From Nitratiruptor sp. SB155-2 (lineage in GTDB: Bacteria; Campylobacterota; Campylobacteria; Campylobacterales; Nitratiruptoraceae): a DNA stretch of 64,000 bases. Below, in pieces: positions 26,591-35,766 of the stretch. The translations under genes were made by a program, and so were the position numbers. The notes under the pieces were generated by a model, which was not told where the DNA came from, ran no database searches, and was given only the letters and a program-made list of their open reading frames with translations. Location: NCBI RefSeq assembly GCF_000010325.1, contig NC_009662.1, positions 454,501 through 518,500 of the forward strand, in the 5' to 3' direction. Each line of letters starts with the position of its first letter. The first letter of the stretch is position 1.

Positions 26591-27244
26591 TTCTACATGA
26601 AAACCATTTTTTATAGGGTCGATCAGAAGCTCTTCCGATTGTAAATCTATTTTTGTAAAGTTTGTATCTTCTGCAACGATATCTATAGCAACGACGGCAT
26701 ATTTTTTATTTTCAATCTTTATATGTCTACCGGTAGCGTACATGACCTTAATGATAACTTTCTGACTATTTTTGCAATGCTTTAAAATTTTATTGAGTAT
26801 TTTCAAAAAATGATCGATATCGAGTTTGAATTCTGGTATAGATATATCATATTCGCGAACCAGCTTGGCCTCATCTATCATATTTGCATTGAGCGCTATA
26901 TCTATAAGAGTGAATATATTTGCTGACTGCAGTTTATCTGTAATTGTAAAAGATTTTTTACAGACGTGCTTTTGAAACTGTATACAAATATTTTCGTCAT
27001 CGATATATCCGACACTAATAGCACAAAAATTCATTTGGGGAAGGGAGAGATCTATAAAAGTATTTTTAAACCCGGGAAAATGGGTTGCGTTTTCGATAGC
27101 AATTTGAAAGATCTCTTCTTTGTCTAGAAAAGTGAGCAAATATTCTCCCTCATTGTTGTAATCAACAAGGTTCCCGTCACTATCGAAAATGAAAAAAGGA
27201 TTGATAGCGTTGTATAAAACCATTTGGTATATATTCTTTTCCAT
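26573..27244 (-). CDS. PAS-domain protein, sensor-kinase-like without kinase catalytic motifs
   Basis: 223 residues from ATG 27244; TTG at 27262 is the longer alternative. Residues about 5-100 look like a PAS domain (NAINPFFIFDSDGNLVDYN). The remainder (NIFTLIDIALNANMIDEAK, FLKILNKILKHCKNSQKVII, KNGFHVELPLIL) resembles a histidine kinase ATP-binding region with no N, G1 or G2 box, so it should not phosphorylate. It is divergent from the ammonium transporter gene and may be a nitrogen-related sensor; that is inference from position. Confidence 0.5.
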   Translation of the reverse strand: MEKNIYQMVLYNAINPFFIFDSDGNLVDYNNEGEYLLTFLDKEEIFQIAIENATHFPGFKNTFIDLSLPQMNFCAISVGYIDDENICIQFQKHVCKKSFTITDKLQSANIFTLIDIALNANMIDEAKLVREYDISIPEFKLDIDHFLKILNKILKHCKNSQKVIIKVMYATGRHIKIENKKYAVVAIDIVAEDTNFTKIDLQSEELLIDPIKNGFHVELPLIL

Positions 27245-27300
27245 GAAAAGTATTATAACCAATTCTCCGTATTAACGGTTGGCCCTCTTTAAAAAGAGCG

Positions 27301-27321
27301 ATTGTATAAAAATTATACAAT
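27301..27321. promoter_or_regulatory. Perfect palindrome upstream of the ammonium transporter gene
   Basis: ATTGTATAA-AAA-TTATACAAT: 9-bp arms with a 3-base centre, between the divergent PAS gene and amt. Size and symmetry fit an operator for a homodimeric regulator. A short second repeat (TCGGT-N5-ACCGA) follows at about 27325-27340. Confidence 0.6.
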
Positions 27322-27387
27322 TTCTTCGGTCCAAAACCGATCAATAAAAGCTATAATTTTTTCGATTACAATTTTTAAGGAGCTTCG

Positions 27388-28665
27388 ATGAAGAGATTCA
27401 AATCTTTACTCTTTCTTTTGCCATCATTTTTACTGGCAGAAGATAAACTCAATAGCGGAGACACCGCATGGATGATTGTTGCGACTGCATTTGTAATGCT
27501 TATGACTCCAGCAGGACTTGCACTCTTCTATGGTGGTATGACGCGTGCAAAAAATGTGCTCAATACCTATATGATGGTTTTCATTGCCTATGTAATAGGC
27601 TCGATTATTTGGGTTCTTTGGGGCTACTCGTTAGCGTTTAACGGCGATGGAGCAGTTATAGGTGATCTTGGTAAGATCTTTTTAAAAGGAGTTACGGCTG
27701 AAAGTTTGAGTGGTACTTATCCCGAGTTTGTGTTCATTGCTTTTCAAGGGACTTTTGCAGCTATTACAGTAGCGATTGCCAGTGGTTCTGCAATTGAGAG
27801 GATGAAATTTTCCACATGGACTATTTTTACAGTTCTTTGGGTAACGTTTGTATATGTTCCGATCACCCATATGGTATGGGGTGGTGGATTTTTATACAAT
27901 GAAGGTGCGCTTGATTTCGCAGGTGGGACAGTAGTTCACATGAATGGTGGTTTGGCAGGATTGGTGCTAGCATTGATGCTAGGGAAGAGAAAAGGATTTC
28001 CAAAAGAACCTATGAAACCATCTTCAATCATCCTAACCGCCCTAGGTGCGGCACTTCTATGGTTTGGATGGTTCGGATTTAATGCTGGAAGTGAATTTGC
28101 AGCTGATGGCGTAGCAGGAAGCGCGCTTCTCATGACAAATTTTGCAGCAGCGGTAGCGGCTTTGACATGGGTGCTTATTGAATGGATAGTCTATAAAAAG
28201 CCAACACTTCTTGGTGCGGCGACTGGAGCAGTGGCTGGACTTGTAGCTATTACTCCAGCAGCGGGATTTGTGGATGTGCTTGGAGCGCTGATTATTGGAG
28301 CTGGTGGAAGTATAGCAGGTTATTTTGGCATTATGCTCATCAAAAGAAAATTCAAAATCGATGATAGTTTGGATGCATTTGGTGTGCACTTCACAGCTGG
28401 ACTTTGGGGTGCTTTGGCAACAGGGCTGTTTGCATTGCAAAATTTGGCATGGGAAGGAAGTCCTTTGAAGGATCATGGTGACAGAATGGGGCAGATGTGG
28501 GTCCAGATTGAATCAGTTGTCGTAACAATGGTATTCACCGCAGTGATGACAGCTATTGTTTATTTTGTTTCATCATTGATTACAGGTGGCGGAAAAGTTG
28601 ATGAAGATACCCAGGCGATGGGTCTTGATGAAGCTGTTCATGGTGAACGCGGATTTAATCTATAA
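27388..28665 (+). CDS. amt: Ammonium transporter
   Basis: 425 residues with a cleavable signal peptide (MKRFKSLLFLLPSFLLAED), then about eleven membrane helices. Family signatures DTAWMIVATAFVMLMTPAG at the start of the mature protein, twin pore histidines in FGVHFTAGLWGALATG and the THMVWGGGFLYN segment are present. Moves ammonium/ammonia across the inner membrane. Followed after 10 bases by a PII gene, which normally blocks the channel when nitrogen is plentiful. AAGGAG upstream. Confidence 0.95.
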   Translation: MKRFKSLLFLLPSFLLAEDKLNSGDTAWMIVATAFVMLMTPAGLALFYGGMTRAKNVLNTYMMVFIAYVIGSIIWVLWGYSLAFNGDGAVIGDLGKIFLKGVTAESLSGTYPEFVFIAFQGTFAAITVAIASGSAIERMKFSTWTIFTVLWVTFVYVPITHMVWGGGFLYNEGALDFAGGTVVHMNGGLAGLVLALMLGKRKGFPKEPMKPSSIILTALGAALLWFGWFGFNAGSEFAADGVAGSALLMTNFAAAVAALTWVLIEWIVYKKPTLLGAATGAVAGLVAITPAAGFVDVLGALIIGAGGSIAGYFGIMLIKRKFKIDDSLDAFGVHFTAGLWGALATGLFALQNLAWEGSPLKDHGDRMGQMWVQIESVVVTMVFTAVMTAIVYFVSSLITGGGKVDEDTQAMGLDEAVHGERGFNL

Positions 28666-28672
28666 GGGGTAG

Positions 28673-29019
<347 letters not shown>

Positions 29020-29021
<2 letters not shown>

Positions 29022-29850
29022 AAAACGATTTGCTATATGAGAGTAAAAAGAGATTCGAATAGGCCCCTTTATCGCTTCCTTCATCAAATTTACTTCTGTT
29101 ATAACCAATTTTTAAAAAGTCTGTATGAGAAATAGCATACGTTAAATCGATCCCCATACCGTATTTGTATTCAGCCCCAAGGTTATAAACGACATAGCCA
29201 TCTTTGGCTACTTTATAACTATTTTTACCTATATTGAAACCGATATGTGTCGTCCATGGTCCTTTTGTATCGTAGAAATCAAAATCGGCATTTGTATAAT
29301 TATCTTTCGTAGTATATCCAGAGTTGGAAATCTTAATGAAATTTACTTTTCCTTCCAATGTGATGACACCATACTCCTGTGATAAAGAGTTCAACGTATA
29401 GGTAGCTTTTGGTGTAAATTGGTGAACTTCAAAGTTATCATAGTCACTGAAATAGTAATCAATTCCCATGCTATATTGATTGAGTACATAGTATGTTGCC
29501 CCGGCAAAGAGTACCTTGTCATAGTCGTTGTTATTGTTGGTTTGATCAATGAAAATATTATGAATACCTGCACGAAGCACGACATTTGATCCATAATAGT
29601 AGTTGCCTACTATCGTCCAGTCCCATTGTCTATATGTAGGTGTATTGTCGTTATAATCCAAAGTGAAATACTCAATATCCGTTTCAATTTTGTATTGGGT
29701 ATCGCCGTGACTGGCATATAAACCCACAATACTAGCATTGTCCCTTGTCGCTTTATCGTAGTCGATATATGAAAAGTACGGGACAAGAGAACTTCCTTGC
29801 GCGAGTGCAAAACTACATATAGCCGATAGAGCTACAATACTCTTTTTCAT
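29020..29850 (-). CDS. Outer-membrane beta-barrel protein
   Basis: 276 residues. Signal peptide MKKSIVALSAICSFALAQG, then alternating hydrophobic strands with many Tyr/Asn residues and a final aromatic residue (SNLFLLSYSKSF), the usual outer-membrane C-terminus. No known transport family. It is the last gene of the operon that starts at 35636 and overlaps the previous regulator by 4 bases. Its role is likely the surface end of whatever that operon makes or imports (inference). Confidence 0.6.
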
Positions 29851-30440
29851 GATGTCTCCTTTAGTTGATAACCCTGATTTTTATGGTTTTGAATCTGAAA
29901 ACCAAGAGAGCGAAGTCGTGACACAAGCACTTTAATGCTCTCCAGACTAGAAATTGTCTCAGATTCTTCCACAATTTCTACTTTGGAGAGTACTCTATCT
30001 CTATTTTTAATAAGGAGTTTAAGAAGGTCCTTTTCACCGGGAGATAGTTTGATTGGTTTTTTATCTTTATAAAGTTGTTCGGTTTCTACATTAAATAGGA
30101 GATCATTGTATTGAAAGATATTGCTTTTTAATTTCGTAATTTGCATATTGATTTTTTGTACTCGTAAGGGTATCTTCCATAGTTCATAAAAATCATACAC
30201 GAAATCTGTATATTGCAAAACTTTTTTATATATAAAGTAGTCTAAATGTTCATATACTGCAATACGGTAGAATTCATACACTTTGTGTAAATCGACAATT
30301 GTTTGCAAATAGCTCAGATGGAAAATGACGATATCAAATCTTTTTTTTGTCCAGGCTTCTAAAAAAAGATCTTCATCATGATAATAATAAAACTCTTTTT
30401 GAATGGATTGATGCAAACCAAGTACCGCAACGTTAATCAT
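29847..30440 (-). CDS. OmpR-type transcription regulator with a degenerate receiver
   Basis: 197 residues. C-terminal winged helix (PIKLSPGEKDLLKLLIKNRD, SIKVLVSRLRSLGFQI) of the Trans_reg_C family. The N-terminal half follows the receiver fold, but where the phosphorylated Asp is expected (after FDIVIF) there is His, and the conserved Lys is absent. It probably works without phosphorylation. Sixth gene of the 35636-29020 operon, overlapping both neighbours, so it may autoregulate it. Confidence 0.7.
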   Translation of the reverse strand: MINVAVLGLHQSIQKEFYYYHDEDLFLEAWTKKRFDIVIFHLSYLQTIVDLHKVYEFYRIAVYEHLDYFIYKKVLQYTDFVYDFYELWKIPLRVQKINMQITKLKSNIFQYNDLLFNVETEQLYKDKKPIKLSPGEKDLLKLLIKNRDRVLSKVEIVEESETISSLESIKVLVSRLRSLGFQIQNHKNQGYQLKETS

Positions 30441-31044
30441 TTACATACTCTTTTGCCGTAATATTGTTTGGATCTAAAATCAAAATATCTTCAAATATTT
30501 TTTTTGCTTCACTCTTTTTTCCTAAAGAGACATCTATAAGAGCTAATTCTGTTAAAAATTTTGTATCTGTTGGATAGAGTCGTAACATTTTTTGTGTAAT
30601 TGATAGTGCCGTTTTGAAATCTTTTATATATCTTAATGCTACTGCTTCATAATAGTTCGCATAATAGTTGTAATAATCTATACGTACAACTCCTTCACCT
30701 ATTTCCATGCACTTTTTATATTTTCCCATAGAAAGATAGGTACGCATCAATCCAAGTTTTGGTTCTAATGCAGAAGGAAGTATCAAAGAAGCTTGTTGAT
30801 AATGTTTTATAGCATTGGCGTACTCTTTATTGAGATAAAAGAGCCATCCAAGCCTAAGATTAATGGTATAACCTTGAGGAAACTTTTTATATAAGGGAAT
30901 AAGAACACGAATGGCGTCTTTATAATTACCCGTTTTCTCATAATTGTACGATTGGTAATAGATATTTTTAATTTTAATTTGATCAAAACTTTGGGCAAAA
31001 AGTAACAACGGCAAAAATAAGAGTATACATTTTTTATACTTCAA
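30433..31044 (-). CDS. Exported TPR-repeat protein
   Basis: 203 residues. Signal peptide MKYKKCILLFLPLLLFAQS, then four to five TPR units (YKDAIRVLIPLYKKFPQ, YANAIKHYQQASLILP, KSEAKKIFEDILILDPN). A periplasmic scaffold for protein contacts. It overlaps the transporter-peptidase gene by 11 bases and the regulator by 8. Confidence 0.75.
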   Translation of the reverse strand: MKYKKCILLFLPLLLFAQSFDQIKIKNIYYQSYNYEKTGNYKDAIRVLIPLYKKFPQGYTINLRLGWLFYLNKEYANAIKHYQQASLILPSALEPKLGLMRTYLSMGKYKKCMEIGEGVVRIDYYNYYANYYEAVALRYIKDFKTALSITQKMLRLYPTDTKFLTELALIDVSLGKKSEAKKIFEDILILDPNNITAKEYVND

Positions 31045-33049
31045 TTGGTTCCTTTTTGATAGTTATAGATCTGCTTTGCAGAAGTGCAAATCCCTTTTCA
31101 TAGTACGAGAATTGTACCATACCAAATGTGGAGTGAATGTGGAGTTGCTTGAGACAGTATTCGACTCTATTGAAAAAAAGTTTGTAAGAGAACGGTATGA
31201 CAAACTCTGCAAACATTTTTTTCATAGGTGAATATCGTAAATAGAGTGGCAATGTATCGTTATAGCATATGTTATCTCTTATGAAAGGAATTTTGGGAGC
31301 AAGCAGAAAAAAAAGCTGGAGATAACTTTTTTTCCCTTCATAATTATAAAAATAAAAAAGTCTTTGCGTCTGATAGAAGTAGAGTCGGTTCAATTGTTCA
31401 TCTTCAAAATAAAATTCCCCTTTATCATTCATTTTGACAGTAATAGTGAACGAATCGATTTTTTCTCCATCTTTTTCCACTGTATAGTGGAATTGTTCAT
31501 CTAGAATGAATGTTAAACGCTGTTTCATACTTACATCAGTTGGCATTGCTAGAATCTCTTCACCTCTATTTGGAAGACTATAAAAAAAGAGTTTGCCATT
31601 GACGATATATTCATGAAATACAAAAGGGAGTGTAGCACTTCCCAATGTCGGGTATTCTTGGACTTGTATATGAATATGAGGTTCAGGAGAGTAGCCGCTA
31701 TTACCACATTTTGCTATCACATCACCAGCTTCGACATATTCACCTATTTGTACCTGAATCGAGTGTTGCATGAGATGGGAAATTTCTACATAAAAACCTT
31801 CAAGACTTCTAATGATGACATAATTTCCCCAATTGTTCAGCCTGTCTACAGAGCCAATAGGGTTATCTGGTAATTCATTTTGTATATCGACCACATATCC
31901 GTTCACTGGTGAAAGAACGGATGCTCCATAAGCATAGTAATCTTCTAGAAAATGTCCATCATTTCGATAAGTCTTTCCATTTTTTTTGATGACAAAATCG
32001 TATGCATATTTCCATTTCCCTTTATGGGTCCATTCGTCATTAAAAGCTTGGTACACGCTCCATGTTCCAGAAAAAGGAAGATAGATTTTTCTTGACTTGC
32101 CTCCAAATCGGTACAGTGTAGAAAGAAAATGCTCCAATGAGCGCTCTGGTGTACCTTTTATGTCATGATTAAAATAGATATATCCTCCACCAAAGGTAAG
32201 AAGAATGATTAGTAGGGTGATAATATTAAAAGGAAGTGTATATACTGGTAAAGAATAGAGATTGAAAAAGACTTCCATAGCGTCAATCATAACCACCGAT
32301 GCAGCGACAGCCGTAAAAGCAATAAGATAACTTCTTATATGGGGAATCAAAAAGACGCCTCCAACGGCCATTGCTATAAGGATATAGTTGAAATTGTATA
32401 GAGAGTGTATAGCGCTTGGGATGGGAACAAAAAGAGAATGGACTGCTATACCAAAAAGATATCCACTGACAGCCAAAAAAAACAAAATTCGTGAATAGTA
32501 AAGTATGATTAAGGCGATAATAGCACCAGCGATGGAGTATGGCAAAAAGAAAATTGTGCCTAGTGATTGAAAAAAAGGAGCAAAAGGGAGTTGAACATCG
32601 ATGAGTGGTGAGCGATGTAACAGATTGGATAGCAGAGTCGTATATTTGAGTGAAGCCAAATAGAAAAGAAGACTTACAAGGGCAAAAGGTAAGGATAGAA
32701 TCGGTAAAGCGTAATGGATGAATATACGATTAAGGCCGAAGGATAGCAAAAATGTCAAAATTGCTAGTAATGAAGTAAGAAATATTGATAGTATAGATAT
32801 CTCATAATAAAATCCTATTCCCATACCGACGAGTAAAGAGTTGTAGAGATAAAAACCATATTTGAGATAGTGTTCTCTCAATCCAGTTAGTTCCGCAAAC
32901 AAGATAGTGGCAATGATAGCGACCAAGCCTAAAAAACCGACACTTGGAAGTAAAAAAGAGAGAAGCAAGAGAATGACTCCTGCTTTTACTTCCCGTAAGA
33001 ATAGAATCGATATATAGGATTTTGGGAAAAGACGAATAATCTGTTTCAT
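31034..33049 (-). CDS. Urea-transporter-like membrane protein fused to an M23-type peptidase domain
   Basis: About 671 residues from ATG 33049 (4 bases after the previous stop); the frame also allows ATG 33085, and neither has a clear ribosome site. Residues 1 to about 300 form a membrane domain with eight to ten helices of the urea transporter family (GLVAIIATILFAELTGL, LYNSLLVGMGIGFYYE, PIPSAIHSLYNFNYI). Residues about 335-470 are a LytM/M23 Zn-peptidase domain: KWKYAYDFV, ISHLMQHSIQVQIGEYVEAG, EPHIHIQV. The HxH pair is kept, but the first ligand of HxxxD reads KYAYD, so the enzyme may be altered or inactive. The last 170 residues are unassigned. Fused transporter and wall peptidase is unusual. 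Confidence 0.75.
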   Translation of the reverse strand: MKQIIRLFPKSYISILFLREVKAGVILLLLSFLLPSVGFLGLVAIIATILFAELTGLREHYLKYGFYLYNSLLVGMGIGFYYEISILSIFLTSLLAILTFLLSFGLNRIFIHYALPILSLPFALVSLLFYLASLKYTTLLSNLLHRSPLIDVQLPFAPFFQSLGTIFFLPYSIAGAIIALIILYYSRILFFLAVSGYLFGIAVHSLFVPIPSAIHSLYNFNYILIAMAVGGVFLIPHIRSYLIAFTAVAASVVMIDAMEVFFNLYSLPVYTLPFNIITLLIILLTFGGGYIYFNHDIKGTPERSLEHFLSTLYRFGGKSRKIYLPFSGTWSVYQAFNDEWTHKGKWKYAYDFVIKKNGKTYRNDGHFLEDYYAYGASVLSPVNGYVVDIQNELPDNPIGSVDRLNNWGNYVIIRSLEGFYVEISHLMQHSIQVQIGEYVEAGDVIAKCGNSGYSPEPHIHIQVQEYPTLGSATLPFVFHEYIVNGKLFFYSLPNRGEEILAMPTDVSMKQRLTFILDEQFHYTVEKDGEKIDSFTITVKMNDKGEFYFEDEQLNRLYFYQTQRLFYFYNYEGKKSYLQLFFLLAPKIPFIRDNICYNDTLPLYLRYSPMKKMFAEFVIPFSYKLFFNRVEYCLKQLHIHSTFGMVQFSYYEKGFALLQSRSITIKKEPIEV

Positions 33050-33053
33050 ACTT

Positions 33054-34385
33054 TTACTTGAGAGGAATCTCTTTTTCTCGAACATATTCTAAATCATCTG
33101 CTTCCCTGATGAGATGTGTTGAGCCCTCTTTATCGATCAAGACAACTCGTGGACGATATTGAATAAATTGCATTGATTGGGTGACATTGTATGCACCTAC
33201 GGGCCAAATAGAGAGAATAGAACCACGAGGCAATGGAGGAAGCATGATATTTTCAGCAATTGTATCGATATTCATACATAAAGGTCCATTGATTTGTGAT
33301 GGTTCATTTAAACCTTCATAGCGTTTATCCAAAGCGATGTCGAAATTGTACCAAAACGCAGTGTACAAGAGATTGACACCGGCATCGACAATATACGATT
33401 TTTTCCCATCAAGTAGCCGCTTAGAAGCGAAAACGGATGTTAAAAGATAGCCAGCTTCATCTATCAAGGCTCTTCCTGTTTCTAAAAAGAGTTTCGGAAG
33501 ATTGCCTTCGTTATATTCAAAAATCGCTCCAGTTACAGCTTCTGCATATTCATCAGGTGATGGAACGACAACTTCAGGTGGTTGATAGATACCTTTAAGT
33601 CTATTTTTGCTTGCGAATCCTCCGCCAATGTCTATATATTCCACTTCGTATCCAAAATCGGCAGAAATTCTATTTTTTAACTGTATCAATTTTTTTGTTT
33701 CTTCTGCATATGCATGCGCAGAAAGCATAAATGTACCGATATGAGCGTGTAGCCCTGTAATGTAGAGTTTTTTCCCTTCATAGATGCGCTCTATCGCATC
33801 ATATGCTTCCCCGTTGTCTATATTGAAACCAAATCGGCTCCATTGTGGATAGATACCTGTATTCATATTGCACCGTATTGCAACGGGTATCTCAATGCCT
33901 AGTTCATCAGCGATTGATTCAAGGTCGTTTATCTCATACCAGTGATCGATATGAATTTTGGCTCCTTCCTGTACCGCCTTTTTCAGCGCCTCTTTCGGCT
34001 TATATGGACCGTTGAATATGATATCTTTACCCGGCATACCCAATCTTCTTGCTTTATCATATTCAAAAGCACTGACAACTTCCGCTTTTGATCCAAGATC
34101 ATGATAAATCTGGCAAATAGCATCGAGATAATTTGTTTTATAGCTCCACCAAAACTCCACTTCAGGGTATCTGGATGTAAAGGCTTGTTTGAATTCTTGA
34201 TATTTCTCTTCTATGCTATTTTGAGAAAAAACAAAAAGAGGAGAGCCATATTGTTTAATTAACTCTTCTACCAAAACACCATCGATTTCGCTACGTACTT
34301 TTTGTGTTTTTAGTGGATTTCCAAAAGCGCCCGATTTTTGTGTATTTGTATAGTCGATTTTGATTATGCTCGGTTTTTGATACAT
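33054..34385 (-). CDS. PLP-dependent decarboxylase (Orn/DAP/Arg class)
   Basis: 443 residues. Fold type III (alanine racemase-like barrel plus beta domain): PLP lysine Lys83 in FWWSYKTNYL, GLHAHIGTFM and YIDIGGGFAS for phosphate binding, LPKLFLETGRALID (the family E-x-G-R segment) and GPLCMNIDTIAENIMLP with the usual Cys near the active site. Such enzymes decarboxylate a diamino acid or carboxynorspermidine-like substrate; the substrate here cannot be read. It lies 10 bases after an ATP-grasp gene, so it probably prepares the amine that the ligase attaches, or acts on the product. Confidence 0.8.
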   Translation of the reverse strand: MYQKPSIIKIDYTNTQKSGAFGNPLKTQKVRSEIDGVLVEELIKQYGSPLFVFSQNSIEEKYQEFKQAFTSRYPEVEFWWSYKTNYLDAICQIYHDLGSKAEVVSAFEYDKARRLGMPGKDIIFNGPYKPKEALKKAVQEGAKIHIDHWYEINDLESIADELGIEIPVAIRCNMNTGIYPQWSRFGFNIDNGEAYDAIERIYEGKKLYITGLHAHIGTFMLSAHAYAEETKKLIQLKNRISADFGYEVEYIDIGGGFASKNRLKGIYQPPEVVVPSPDEYAEAVTGAIFEYNEGNLPKLFLETGRALIDEAGYLLTSVFASKRLLDGKKSYIVDAGVNLLYTAFWYNFDIALDKRYEGLNEPSQINGPLCMNIDTIAENIMLPPLPRGSILSIWPVGAYNVTQSMQFIQYRPRVVLIDKEGSTHLIREADDLEYVREKEIPLK

Positions 34386-34395
34386 TGTTTACTCC

Positions 34396-35403
34396 TTACA
34401 GTTCGCTGTTTTGTATGAGTTTGCTAAAAAGAGAAAAGTCGCACACTTTCTCTTCTACATACCGCATATACATTTTTTGTTCGGGATAGGTGAGTTTTGG
34501 CTCTATTGGATGGTTGGAAATAATATCGATAACCATCTGAGGCAAATTGATGCCAAGCTGGGTTGCGAAATAGGTCCATGCTGGGAAACGGGGATTGATC
34601 TCTATCAGATAGATCTCGTTTGTACTATAAATAGCCTCGAACTCAAATGGACCATGCCAATTTGTCTCTTGAACAAATTTTTGTACACTCTCAAGAAGTG
34701 TTTTATTGTTGATGCTTACTGCACTCCATACTTTTCCAAGATCCGTCGTAGTCAATTTTTTAATGCCTACGCCCCCTAGGAGTTGACCATGTTTGGCAAC
34801 GCCTACGTAATTGATCTCTTCACCATTGACAATGCTTTGTACAAGCAGAGGAAAACCCCATTCATGTGATATTTTATAAAAGTATTCGATCGCCTCATCC
34901 AAACTATTGGCTCTGTAGGCTTTATAGTAATTTCCTTTAATAAAAAGAGGAAAGCCGATAGTTTTTGTTGCATTGATCAGATCATCCAAAGAGGCGATTT
35001 CGATCGTGAAAGGATGTTTGATATCGATTTGTTGACACAATTTTTGAAGGTTTTTCTTTTCTCTCAATTCAAACTGTTCAGTGGTCGGAACGCATGTAGA
35101 AATACCCAAGTTTTGTAAAACATTTTGGTATTTGATGATTTGTGGAAGTTCCGCATCGAGAGTGGGAAGGAGTATATCGATCTCACTTTTTTCTTTGATA
35201 TATTCAAGTCTCTCTTTCAGTGCTTCAAAACCTAGCGAAGGATAGGGCATCAAGTAGACATGTTCAAAGATATCTTGGTAGATACCCGGTTCTGTAGGAT
35301 CATAGCTTAGTCCTATGAGAGGATATTGTAAAAGACTCTTGGCAACTCCAATTCCTGGTGCTGGATTGTCGGAATTATTCAGACCACTGATGGCTATCTT
35401 CAT
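34396..35403 (-). CDS. ATP-grasp ligase
   Basis: 335 residues from ATG 35403, which overlaps the PqqD-like stop as ATGA; the longer frame from 35469 runs inside that gene and is rejected. The layout is of carbamoyl-phosphate-synthase-like ATP-grasp enzymes: N-terminal Rossmann-type region (KIAISGLNNSDNPAPGIGVA), ATP-grasp domain with LFIKGNYYKAYR and the metal-binding IEINPRFPAW near residue 285. These enzymes activate a carboxylate as acylphosphate and join it to an amine or thiol. The substrate is not visible. Partner genes are PqqD-like and PLP decarboxylase. Confidence 0.8.
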   Translation of the reverse strand: MKIAISGLNNSDNPAPGIGVAKSLLQYPLIGLSYDPTEPGIYQDIFEHVYLMPYPSLGFEALKERLEYIKEKSEIDILLPTLDAELPQIIKYQNVLQNLGISTCVPTTEQFELREKKNLQKLCQQIDIKHPFTIEIASLDDLINATKTIGFPLFIKGNYYKAYRANSLDEAIEYFYKISHEWGFPLLVQSIVNGEEINYVGVAKHGQLLGGVGIKKLTTTDLGKVWSAVSINNKTLLESVQKFVQETNWHGPFEFEAIYSTNEIYLIEINPRFPAWTYFATQLGINLPQMVIDIISNHPIEPKLTYPEQKMYMRYVEEKVCDFSLFSKLIQNSEL

Positions 35404-35636
35404 TGGATTAATCCATAAATTTTTGTTTTTTGCAAAAAGTCTTCCACATCGATATAAACTTCCTGCCAAGGAACATCATATTCTTGAGAAAGTTCTTGCG
35501 CTATAGCTTTTTTACTTTTTCCCTCTTTGAATTTTTCAATAATTTTTTTTCCGGTTTCATTAATTTGAAACGATACACCGATACTTGGAATAAACCCCAT
35601 TTCTTTGTCGTTAAAAACGATTTCATCGATCAACAT
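35400..35636 (-). CDS. PqqD-family protein (peptide-binding RRE type)
   Basis: 78 residues, AAGGAG 6 bases before ATG. Pattern GVSFQINETGKKIIEKFKEG, SKKAIAQELSQEYDVPWQEV, DVEDFLQKTKIYGL is the winged-helix PqqD fold (family rule: LNxTGxxI, then a helical part). PqqD proteins present a precursor peptide to a partner enzyme in RiPP and related pathways. It is the first gene of a seven-gene operon. No precursor-like small ORF was found beside it, so its client may be a larger protein or be encoded elsewhere. Confidence 0.72.
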   Translation of the reverse strand: MLIDEIVFNDKEMGFIPSIGVSFQINETGKKIIEKFKEGKSKKAIAQELSQEYDVPWQEVYIDVEDFLQKTKIYGLIQ

Positions 35637-35731
35637 ATTTACTCCTTCGTTACGATTTTCGAAAATTATAAGGATATGAGGTTAATGGAGTGTTAATAAA
35701 AATTCAAAAAAATATAAGAAATAATAAGTAC

Positions 35732-35750
35732 AATTATGATAATCAATTTC
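35732..35750. promoter_or_regulatory. Fur box (15/19) between the PqqD operon and the porin operon
   Basis: AATTATGATAATCAATTTC matches GATAATGATAATCATTATC at 15 of 19 positions, 17 bases before the porin start. Iron-loaded Fur is expected to repress the plus-strand operon; it may also influence the divergent one. Confidence 0.65.
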
Positions 35751-35766
35751 AAATAAGGAGAATGAG

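Noticed and set aside
35637-35766. Precursor peptide gene for the PqqD operon
   Set aside because: No short ORF with ribosome site was seen in this gap; it holds a Fur box and promoter sequence only.
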